A stretch of 8,236 nt of DNA from an uncultured Acidimicrobiales bacterium (GTDB lineage Bacteria; Actinomycetota; Acidimicrobiia; Acidimicrobiales; SZUA-35): NCBI GenBank assembly GCA_938008925.1, contig CALLIQ010000621.1, positions 1 to 8,236 on the forward strand, read 5' to 3'. The position numbers were made by a program, and so were the translations under genes. Shown here one piece after another: positions 1-5,734 of this stretch. Below the pieces are notes generated by a model. The model made no database searches. It was not told the DNA's origin and was given only the letters and a program-made list of their open reading frames with translations. Numbering within the stretch: position 1 is the stretch's first letter; the number at the start of each line of letters is the position of its first letter.

Positions 1-1207
1 GGATCGCCACGTCGCCTTCGGCAACGCCGGTCTCGACGGCGTGATCGGTGAGGGTGCGGTCGACGCATCCGACCCGTCCAAGGCCGTGTTCACCCTCATC
101 GAGCCGAACGGCAACTTCCCCGTTCTCGTCTCGATCTTCAACGCACAGAGCGTGATCACCCCCGCCGACTACACGAGCGGCACCACGCTCGATGAGCGCC
201 CCGACGGCACCGGCGCCTGGATCCTCGACGAGTTCGACCCCAGCACCTTCGTCGCCCGTTACTCCCGCAACCCCGATTGGTGGGGTGGCGAGACGCTTCT
301 CGACACCATCGAGCTCCGCGGCTTCGCCGACATCGGCACCGCCGTGACGGCCATGACGAGCCGCGAAGTCGACGTCATCCAGAACTTCTCCGTCATCGGC
401 GGCGAAGGCTTGCTCAACGACGCCGACTTCAACGTGCTCACGCCGCCGTCGTCGAACCACCGTCAGCTGTGGTTCAACGTCCGCGAGGGTGACTTCGCCG
501 AGAACAAGCTCGTTCGCCAGGCCGTCGGCTGGTGCCTCGATCGTCAAGAGATGGTCGACACCCTCTTCTCCGGCCGCGCCGAGATCGGCAACGATCATCC
601 GATCCTGTCGTCGCTCCCGTTCTTCGATGCGGACGCAACCCCGCAGCGCTCGCGTGACATCGACAAGGCAAAGGCCCTGTTGGCCGAAGCCGGTGTCGAG
701 TCGATCACCAGCACCTTCGAGGGTGGCGACCTCGGTGAGGTCCCGGACCTCGCCGCCATCGTCGCTCGCAACTGCGCCGACGCCGGCATCGACCTCACGG
801 TCAACATCCAGTCGAACTCCACCTTCTACGGTGCGGCATGGTGCCCGCCGGACGGTGCCGACGACATGCCGTGCCCCGGATCCGCGAGCTTCGGTGCGGT
901 CGACTACGGCCACCGCCCCATTCCCGACATCTTCTTGGCGTCGGCGCTGTCGACCGGTGGTGTCTGGAACTCGTCCAACTGGGCGAACGCAGAATTCGAC
1001 GGCCATCTCTCCGACTACCGCACCGCGGTCGACGTCGACGGGCAGAAGGCCGCCATCGGCGCCATGCAGACGCTCATCCACGATGAGCAGCCCGCCCTCT
1101 ATCCCTACTTCTTCAACTTCCTCGCCGGACACGACTCCTCGATGAGCGGTGTTCAGGCAACCGCTCTTGGCCACGTCGTCATGAGCGGCGCATCCAAGGA
1201 AGCTTGA
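1..1207 (+). CDS. ABC transporter substrate-binding protein, family 5 (DppA/OppA-like), 5' end missing
   Basis: This is an extracytoplasmic solute receptor that would capture a peptide-like ligand and deliver it to the permeases encoded downstream. The reading frame is open from base 2, so the gene starts left of the window and its signal peptide is not visible. About 401 residues are seen, against a usual family length of roughly 500-600. Family marks are GTGAWILDEF near bases 209-238, NPDWWGG near 272-292, a block with LVRQAVGWCLDRQEMVD, and SSNWANAEFDGHLSDYR near 974-1021. It ends with TGA at 1205-1207, followed by a strong hairpin. There are four visible cysteines, two of them nine residues apart (codons at 842 and 872) in a short acidic loop, which could form a disulfide outside the cell. 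The family is clear, but the ligand cannot be told from sequence: peptides are likeliest, while nickel, opines or glycosides are possible in this family. Confidence 0.93.
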   Translation, partial: DRHVAFGNAGLDGVIGEGAVDASDPSKAVFTLIEPNGNFPVLVSIFNAQSVITPADYTSGTTLDERPDGTGAWILDEFDPSTFVARYSRNPDWWGGETLLDTIELRGFADIGTAVTAMTSREVDVIQNFSVIGGEGLLNDADFNVLTPPSSNHRQLWFNVREGDFAENKLVRQAVGWCLDRQEMVDTLFSGRAEIGNDHPILSSLPFFDADATPQRSRDIDKAKALLAEAGVESITSTFEGGDLGEVPDLAAIVARNCADAGIDLTVNIQSNSTFYGAAWCPPDGADDMPCPGSASFGAVDYGHRPIPDIFLASALSTGGVWNSSNWANAEFDGHLSDYRTAVDVDGQKAAIGAMQTLIHDEQPALYPYFFNFLAGHDSSMSGVQATALGHVVMSGASKEA

Positions 1208-1218
1208 TCGACTGAATC

Positions 1219-1280
1219 GCCGGGTTTGGCGGCTGAGCGGCTCGATCGCCGCTCAGCCGCCGACCCGGCTTTTCTTTCTC
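1219..1280 (+). terminator. Strong Rho-independent-type hairpin after the substrate-binding protein gene
   Basis: A perfect 13-bp stem (1228-1240 GGCGGCTGAGCGG with 1249-1261) closes an 8-nt loop, CTCGATCG. The stem extends outward after a short internal loop by seven more pairs (1219-1225 GCCGGGT with 1263-1269 ACCCGGC). A T-rich tail follows at 1270-1279 (TTTTCTTTCT). This is the classic layout of an intrinsic terminator. Because three more genes of the same transporter follow on the same strand, it may act as a partial terminator or as a 3' stabiliser that raises binding-protein mRNA over permease mRNA. Confidence 0.8.
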
Positions 1281-1348
1281 TCAAGACGTCACTCTTCGTC
1301 AACTTCAGCCACGGTGTGCGTTCGGTCGACCACATCGCGGTGAGAAAT

Positions 1349-1400
1349 CCAAGCACCACCCAGACCAGAACTGCCACTACCACCATCGCCCAACCACGAC
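1349..1400 (+). other. C/A-rich, G-poor leader stretch before the first permease gene
   Basis: These 52 bases contain 26 C, 17 A, 6 G and 3 T by direct count, unlike the balanced G/C of the neighbouring genes. The stretch lies in the 205-bp gap between the binding-protein gene and the first permease gene, after the terminator hairpin. A transcript of it would have little secondary structure. C-rich, G-poor RNA is the usual character of Rho-loading (rut) sites, so a Rho-dependent check on read-through is possible. A plain 5' leader is equally possible. I see no convincing -35/-10 promoter in 1281-1412, although actinobacterial promoters are hard to see by eye. Confidence 0.3.
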
Positions 1401-1402
1401 TC

Positions 1403-1406
1403 GGGG
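1403..1406 (+). promoter_or_regulatory. Ribosome binding site supporting the TTG start of the first permease
   Basis: GGGG lies 6 nt before the TTG at 1413. It is the only purine-rich stretch near the start. The TTG gives an N-terminus (MLRYITRRLLLSL) matching the usual DppB/OppB beginning, which supports an uncommon TTG start here. Confidence 0.5.
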
Positions 1407-1412
1407 TCGACC

Positions 1413-2369
1413 TTGCTGCGGTACATCACACGTCGCTTACTCCTCTCGCTCATCACTCTGGTGCTGATCCTCATCGCACTGTTTGCCCTGACGAGAGTGT
1501 TTCCAAACGATCCGGCGCGACAGCTCGCCGGGCCGTTCGCCTCCGAGGAACGAGTCCAGGATCTCAACGACCGACTCGGCTTCGAGGATCCACTCCCGAC
1601 CCAGTTCGGCCGCCTGTTCCGGGACGTCATCACCTTCGACTTCGGTGAGTCGTTCTCCCAGCCTGGCGTCCGGGTCGTCGACCTCGTCCGACCTGCGCTG
1701 TGGAACTCGGCCAAGTTGGTCGGCCTCTCGCTCCTGTTGACGCTGCCCCTGTCGATCTTCGGCGGCATCATGGCCGCACGGAAGAAGGACACGCTCATCG
1801 ATCGTTCGATCGTGTCGTTCGGCCTGGCGAGCGCCTCGATCCCCGACTTCGTCTCGGGCGTGTTGCTCCAGTTCCTCATCGGCGTGCAGCTCGGTTGGCT
1901 ACCAGCGCTGTCGAATGCGCCACGAGACGCAGGGTTCTTCACCAGCTTGCGCTTCATCCTGCTTCCGGCACTGGCGATTCTCTTCGTGTACTTCGGCTAC
2001 ATCGCCCGCATCACGCGGGCCGGCGCCATCACGGCATTCGAAGCGGACTACACCCGCACCGCCTACATGAAGGGCCTGTCGAATCGAGAGGTGATCCGCA
2101 AGCACGTGCTGAAGAACGCTCTCCAGCCGACCGTGGCGGTGACCGGCACTCAGATGGGCTACCTGTTCGGCGGACTCGTCGGCCTCGAGGTCGTGTTCAA
2201 CTACCCGGGCCTCGGGCGCTTGATCGTGAACGCAGCCAACGCCCCGGACTTCCCGCTCCTGCAGACCGCCGTGCTCGTCGTCGCCATCATCTTCATGCTG
2301 GCAACGCTCACCGCAGACTTGATCATCGCCTGGATGAATCCCCGGGCCCGTCTCGACCTGGGGGAATGA
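1413..2369 (+). CDS. ABC peptide transporter permease, DppB/OppB type
   Basis: This is one of two integral membrane subunits that form the translocation path of a peptide-class importer. The 318-residue length is normal for DppB/OppB. A first membrane helix (about residues 9-29) is followed by an extracytoplasmic segment with the family's short N-terminal domain (NDPARQLAG, LNDRLGFEDPLPTQF). Further hydrophobic segments lie near 100-121, 135-157, 180-198, 240-262 and 284-306. The cytoplasmic EAA coupling loop that contacts the ATPase spans about 211-236 (ADYTRTAYMKGLSNREVIRK). The conserved NYPGLGRL follows at about 263-270. The start is TTG at 1413, chosen because it gives the standard N-terminus and has GGGG upstream. 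The stop is 1 nt before the next gene's ATG, so the two permeases are almost certainly cotranscribed. Peptide is the likely substrate class, but not proven. Confidence 0.96.
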   Translation: MLRYITRRLLLSLITLVLILIALFALTRVFPNDPARQLAGPFASEERVQDLNDRLGFEDPLPTQFGRLFRDVITFDFGESFSQPGVRVVDLVRPALWNSAKLVGLSLLLTLPLSIFGGIMAARKKDTLIDRSIVSFGLASASIPDFVSGVLLQFLIGVQLGWLPALSNAPRDAGFFTSLRFILLPALAILFVYFGYIARITRAGAITAFEADYTRTAYMKGLSNREVIRKHVLKNALQPTVAVTGTQMGYLFGGLVGLEVVFNYPGLGRLIVNAANAPDFPLLQTAVLVVAIIFMLATLTADLIIAWMNPRARLDLGE

Positions 2370-2370
2370 G

Positions 2371-3324
2371 ATGAACGCAGAGAACAATCACCTCGAAGAG
2401 ATCTCCGAGAATCCCACACTGGTCGCCGACGCGACCGCCGGGGAGCACACCGTTTCGTTCGTACCGCCGACGGATCGCAACACGATCAAGAAGGAACAGC
2501 GGGCCGAGCTCTTTCGCACCCCGTCGTTCATCATCGGCATGGTCATCACCGGCTTCTGGGTCATCTGTGCGATCGTCCCGGGACTGCTCGCACGTTGGGG
2601 CGAGAACGAAGCGGTCCGGGTCGACGATCGAGTCATCGCTCGCCAAGGTCCGCAGTCGGCCGCCTGGTTCGGCACGGACTCGACGGGCCAGGACGTCTAC
2701 TCCCGAGTGATCTACGGGGCGGACAACGTGCTCATCAACGCACCGTTGTCCGCGGGCATCGCCGTCCTCCTCGGCGCATTCCTCGGACTGCTGATGGGCT
2801 ACTACCGGGGCTGGGTCGACGAAGTGCTCGGGCGCTTCATCGAAGCGATTCTCTCGCTCCCCGTCGTGCTGTTGGCGCTCATGGTTCTCGTCACCTTCGG
2901 CGCATCGAGAACGGTGCTGGTGTTGACCATCGCTGGCCTCTTCACTCCCGTGGTGGCCCGCACGGTTCGCACCGCTGTGATCAGCGAAGCGCAGCTCGAC
3001 TACGTCACCTCCGCCAAACTGCGAGGTGAGCCGGGAATGTTCATCATGCTGCGGGAGATCTTCCCGAACATCACGAACGTGCTCGTCGTCGAGTTCACCG
3101 TCCGTGTGGCGTACGCGATCTTCACGGTGGCGACCCTTGCGTTCCTCGGCTTCTCCGTCGGTAGCGCGACCCAGGCCGATTGGGGCCTCAACATCTCCGA
3201 GGGCTACTCCCTCATCCAGTCCGGCCAATGGTGGGTGTCCATCTTCCCGGCCCTGGCGATCGCTTCGTTGGTCATCGCCATCAACCTCATCGCCGATTCG
3301 ATCGACAAGGTGTACTCCTCATGA
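2371..3324 (+). CDS. ABC peptide transporter permease, DppC/OppC type
   Basis: This is the second membrane subunit, pairing with the DppB-type protein to make the importer channel. At 317 residues it is of usual length. A polar N-terminal tail of about 50 residues precedes the first membrane helix (about 53-72). The DppC-type motif GTDSTGQDVYSRVIYG is at 101-116, followed by helices near 124-145, 155-175, 181-196, 238-262 and 290-308. The EAA loop is about 208-233 (QLDYVTSAKLRGEPGMFIML), ending LREIFPN where many relatives have RHILPN. The ATG at 2371 is preceded by GGGGGAA, which overlaps the end of the first permease gene. The stop overlaps the ATPase start as ATGA, indicating translational coupling. 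The acidic N-terminal tail (NNHLEEISENP) looks lineage-specific and without clear function. Confidence 0.96.
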   Translation: MNAENNHLEEISENPTLVADATAGEHTVSFVPPTDRNTIKKEQRAELFRTPSFIIGMVITGFWVICAIVPGLLARWGENEAVRVDDRVIARQGPQSAAWFGTDSTGQDVYSRVIYGADNVLINAPLSAGIAVLLGAFLGLLMGYYRGWVDEVLGRFIEAILSLPVVLLALMVLVTFGASRTVLVLTIAGLFTPVVARTVRTAVISEAQLDYVTSAKLRGEPGMFIMLREIFPNITNVLVVEFTVRVAYAIFTVATLAFLGFSVGSATQADWGLNISEGYSLIQSGQWWVSIFPALAIASLVIAINLIADSIDKVYSS

Positions 3325-5384
3325 CCCTCATCGACCCAGCACACGCGGCCGATCACGTCCCGATCGATCGCGGCGATCCGAACGACGCCGCGCTGTCGGT
3401 GGAAGACCTCCGCCTCGTCTACCACGTGCGTGGAACACCGCGCGAAGTGCTGCGCGGCGTCACCTTCCAGGTCCGGCCGGGTGAAGCATTCGGGCTCGTC
3501 GGCGAGTCCGGTTGCGGCAAGTCGACAACGGCATACGCGGCGCTTCGCTATCTCCCATCCAACGGCGAGATCGTCGGCGGGCGCGTGCGAGCGAGCGGTG
3601 CCGACATCACACGGATGTCGAACAAGGAACTGCGAGAGTTCCGCGCGAACCGAGCGGCGATGGTCTACCAGGACCCCGTCCAGGCGATGAACCCGACGCT
3701 CAAGATCGGCAAGCAGGTCGCCGAGTGCTTCGAGATTCTCGGCCACGACAAGGGCGAAGCAGCAGACCGGGCGCTCGCCTCGCTCGAGCGAGTGAAGATC
3801 GCTGACCCCAAGAGCGTCATGGACCGCTACCCGCACCAGCTCTCGGGCGGCATGCTCCAGCGAGTCGTGATCGCCATGGGTCTCGCCGGCGACCCCAAGC
3901 TGCTCGTCCTCGATGAGCCGACCACCGGCCTCGACGCCACCGTCGAAGCCGAGGTGCTCGACCTCGTCCGCGAGCTACGCACAGAGACCGAAGCCGCGGT
4001 GCTCCTCATCGCCCACAACCTCGGCGTGATCCGCACCATGTGCGATCGAGTCGGCGTGATGTACGCGGGCAAGATGGTCGAGGAGGCCTCGGCCGACGAG
4101 CTGTTCGAACAGCCTCGCCATCCGTACACGATCGGCCTGATGAACGCGATCCCCCGTCTCGGGCTTCGCAAGACCGACCGAGCACTGTCGACCATCCCCG
4201 GCAACATGCCCTCCATCGGCACGTCACTCCCGACGTGTGTGTACGTCGATCGGTGTCCGCTCGCCAGCGACACCTGCCGCACCGAGCCGCCACCGCTGGC
4301 TGCGCTCAGCGACGGCCGCTGGACTCGCTGCCACCATCCAGACAAGGTCACCGAGATCACCGAGCTCGAGGCTGAAGTCGAGCCATACGAGATTGGCGAC
4401 GATCGCGTCGTTCAGCTCAACAGCGTGTCGAAGACCTTCCGCCAGCGCGGCCGTGACATTCCGGCGCTCGTGTCGGTCGATCTCGGCTTCGCCGAAGGTG
4501 AGACCCTCGGACTCGTCGGTGAGTCCGGATCGGGCAAGTCGACGCTCGCAAAGACCATGCTCGGCGTCCACGGCCCCGACGTCGGTGGCGAGATCACCCT
4601 CGATGGCCGCCCGATGAAGGGCAAGGCGACCGAGCGACGCAACGAAGCCATTCGCGCCATTCAGATGGTCTTCCAGAATCCGGACTCGGCGCTCAACCGT
4701 TCGTGGACCGTTCGCCGGATTCTGCATCGGACCGTCACGAGCCTGACCGAGATCTCAGGCGATGCCGCCGACGCCCGAGTCGAAGAGATCGCTGAGGCGA
4801 TGCGCCTGTCGAAGCACCACCTCGACATGCGTCCTCGCCAGCTCTCAGGTGGCCTGAAGCAGCGCGTGGCGATCGCCCGAGCCTTTGCCGGCGATCCTCG
4901 AGTCGTAGTGTGCGACGAGCCGACCTCGGCCCTCGACGTGTCGGTGCAGGCCGCGATCTTGAACCTGCTCGCCAATCTCCAGCGAGACGAACGCACCAGC
5001 TATCTCTTCATCACCCATGACATCGGCGTGGTCCGCTACCTCGCCGACCGCATCGCCGTGATGTACGTCGGCCGGATCATGGAGAAGGGTCGGACCGACG
5101 ACATCTTCGACGGGCCCGTCCACCCCTACACCGAAGCGTTGCTGTCGGCCGTCCCCTCGGTCGACGGTGAGGCCAAGGAGCGAATTCCGCTCACCGGCGA
5201 CATTCCCAGCCCGGCCGACCCGCCCTCGGGGTGCGTCTTCCACACCCGTTGCAAGTACCACATGCCCGGCACGTGCGACGTCGACATTCCCGAGCCAGTC
5301 GAGATCCAGCCGGGTCACGTGATCACCTGCCACCTGCCGGTCGATCAGATGCCTCGCCCGGTGGCCGTTTCGATCTCCAACTGA
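3321..5384 (+). CDS. Fused two-domain peptide ABC transporter ATPase (DppD-DppF / OppD-OppF type)
   Basis: One 687-residue chain carries both nucleotide-binding domains that power the importer at the inner face of the membrane. The first half has Walker A GESGCGKST (61-69), Q-loop Q117, signature LSGGM (174-178), Walker B LLVLDEP with E199, and switch H232. The second half has Walker A GESGSGKST (400-408), Q452, LSGGL (508-512), Walker B with D532-E533, and H566. Both sites therefore look catalytically complete. Each half ends in the Opp/Dpp C-terminal region with four cysteines: C306, C312, C319, C337 (CX5CX6CX17C) and C638, C644, C652, C670 (CX5CX7CX17C). A fused mycobacterial OppD is reported to hold a [4Fe-4S] cluster in such a region, so a cluster is plausible here. 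The start is ATG at 3321, overlapping the permease stop as ATGA, with AAGG about 10 nt upstream. A TTG at 3180 would add 47 residues read inside the permease gene and is rejected. Confidence 0.97.
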   Translation: MTLIDPAHAADHVPIDRGDPNDAALSVEDLRLVYHVRGTPREVLRGVTFQVRPGEAFGLVGESGCGKSTTAYAALRYLPSNGEIVGGRVRASGADITRMSNKELREFRANRAAMVYQDPVQAMNPTLKIGKQVAECFEILGHDKGEAADRALASLERVKIADPKSVMDRYPHQLSGGMLQRVVIAMGLAGDPKLLVLDEPTTGLDATVEAEVLDLVRELRTETEAAVLLIAHNLGVIRTMCDRVGVMYAGKMVEEASADELFEQPRHPYTIGLMNAIPRLGLRKTDRALSTIPGNMPSIGTSLPTCVYVDRCPLASDTCRTEPPPLAALSDGRWTRCHHPDKVTEITELEAEVEPYEIGDDRVVQLNSVSKTFRQRGRDIPALVSVDLGFAEGETLGLVGESGSGKSTLAKTMLGVHGPDVGGEITLDGRPMKGKATERRNEAIRAIQMVFQNPDSALNRSWTVRRILHRTVTSLTEISGDAADARVEEIAEAMRLSKHHLDMRPRQLSGGLKQRVAIARAFAGDPRVVVCDEPTSALDVSVQAAILNLLANLQRDERTSYLFITHDIGVVRYLADRIAVMYVGRIMEKGRTDDIFDGPVHPYTEALLSAVPSVDGEAKERIPLTGDIPSPADPPSGCVFHTRCKYHMPGTCDVDIPEPVEIQPGHVITCHLPVDQMPRPVAVSISN

Positions 5385-5403
5385 GCCGCGATCGCCGGCT
5401 CAG
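5381..5403 (+). terminator. Hairpin overlapping the ATPase stop codon
   Basis: CTGAGCCG (5381-5388) and CGGCTCAG (5396-5403) form a perfect 8-bp stem around the loop CGATCGC. The TGA stop (5382-5384) lies inside the 5' arm. No T-run follows (GACGAAGAGATTCC), so it is a weak intrinsic terminator by textbook rules. It closely resembles, in sequence, the stronger hairpin at 1233-1259 after the binding-protein gene, which supports a role at the 3' end of the operon. Confidence 0.45.
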
Positions 5404-5419
5404 CCGGACGAAGAGATTC

Positions 5420-5481
5420 CCTGGCCCGGACTCACCTCGCTTCCTCGTTGGGGAGATCAGAAGCGAGCGAGCCGGGCCAGG
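5420..5481. repeat. 62-nt palindromic hairpin
   Basis: Perfect 10-bp outer arms, CCTGGCCCGG (5420-5429) and CCGGGCCAGG (5472-5481), enclose further matching segments: CTC (5431-5433) with GAG (5469-5471), and CTCGCTT (5436-5442) with AAGCGAG (5461-5467). An 18-nt apical loop remains (5443-5460). Twenty pairs over 62 nt is more than expected by chance even in GC-rich DNA. No T-run follows on the + side. On the - side the bases after it are moderately T-rich (AATCTCTTC). It could be a bidirectional terminator, a REP-like element, or part of an RNA. Confidence 0.65.
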
Positions 5482-5558
5482 TGCTGACGTTCGCCGCGTC
5501 GGCGTCCGCTTTGTCGCGGGTGTGGTGTGGCTCGTGCCAGCGCGATGAACGAGATGGA

Positions 5559-5633
5559 CGAAGGTGACGGCCCGCCCTTTTCCCTCTGGAGCACGCCACC
5601 TTCGGATCTTGTGGCAGGGCTCGTCGCCCTGCC
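5559..5633. other. Adjacent hairpins, one with a C/T-rich loop; possible small RNA
   Basis: Hairpin one has 8-bp arms CGAAGGTG (5559-5566) and CACCTTCG (5597-5604), around a 30-nt loop containing CCCGCCCTTTTCCCTC on the + strand. Hairpin two has 7-bp arms GGCAGGG (5613-5619) and CCCTGCC (5627-5633), around CTCGTCG. On the + strand the exposed C-rich loop is complementary in character to G-rich ribosome binding sites, a feature of the actinobacterial 6C-type small RNAs. The layout is not the classic 6C pair of C-rich loops and no promoter is visible, so a small RNA is only a possibility. Confidence 0.25.
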
Positions 5634-5665
5634 GTGATCACCAGTGTGGCCGGCAAAGGTGAACA

Positions 5666-5691
5666 CCAATCGACGGCGATCCGACGATTGG
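5666..5691 (-). terminator. Candidate terminator hairpin of the glycosyltransferase operon
   Basis: Eleven-base arms CCAATCGACGG (5666-5676) and CCGACGATTGG (5681-5691) pair with a single mismatch around a CGAT tetraloop. It lies 40 bases beyond the stop of the family 2 glycosyltransferase gene. On the - strand it is followed by TGTTCACCTTTGCC, which is only modestly T-rich, so termination is plausible but not certain. Confidence 0.4.
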
Positions 5692-5717
5692 CTGAACGTG
5701 CAGGCCGGCTTGCTCAG

Positions 5718-5734
5718 CTGAACCGGTGGCTCAG
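5718..5734 (-). terminator. Small hairpin overlapping the glycosyltransferase stop codon
   Basis: Read on the - strand, CTGAGCC and GGTTCAG form a 7-bp stem with one G-U wobble around the loop ACC. The TGA stop (5733-5731) sits in the 5' arm, as in the hairpin at 5381-5403. A 3-nt loop and short stem make it weak on its own. It is listed because of its shared core with the other gene-end hairpins. Confidence 0.3.

Larger units (their letters stand above)
5385..5730. other. Non-coding gap between convergent genes, rich in inverted repeats
   Basis: This 346-bp gap separates the 3' ends of the transporter operon (+) and the glycosyltransferase operon (-). Short open frames on both strands (for example 5432-5656 and 5457-5669 on the - strand) are arginine-rich or low in hydrophobic residues, lack a clear ribosome site and match no family I recognise, so I call none of them. 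The gap holds hairpins at 5420-5481, 5559-5604, 5613-5633 and 5666-5691, plus one at each edge overlapping a stop codon. It may be a bidirectional termination zone, a small structured RNA, or a dispersed palindromic repeat. Confidence 0.7.

Noticed and set aside
1226..1648. A 140-codon + strand frame covering the gap and the start of the first permease
   Set aside because: It overlaps the permease in another frame and is Arg/Thr/Ser-rich without motifs. It would also begin within the terminator hairpin.
2323..3228. A 301-codon open frame on the - strand
   Set aside because: It is antisense to the DppC-type permease gene. The product is full of Asp, Glu, His and Arg with no hydrophobic core or family motif.
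3180..3320. N-terminal extension of the ATPase from a TTG at 3180
   Set aside because: The 47 extra residues are read out of frame inside the permease gene and look non-protein-like. ATG 3321 gives the standard ATGA overlap and a normal domain start.
5432..5669. Two overlapping short - strand frames (74 and 70 codons) in the convergent gap
   Set aside because: Both are rich in Arg, Ser, Pro and His, lack a good ribosome site, and run through the palindromes. Two frames open together suggests a compositional effect. They could be revisited if homologues exist.
5385..5730. Possible tRNA, tmRNA, SRP RNA or RNase P RNA in the hairpin-rich gap
   Set aside because: I could not find a cloverleaf, a CCA-type end, the SRP apical GGA/GCAG elements, or RNase P conserved cores.
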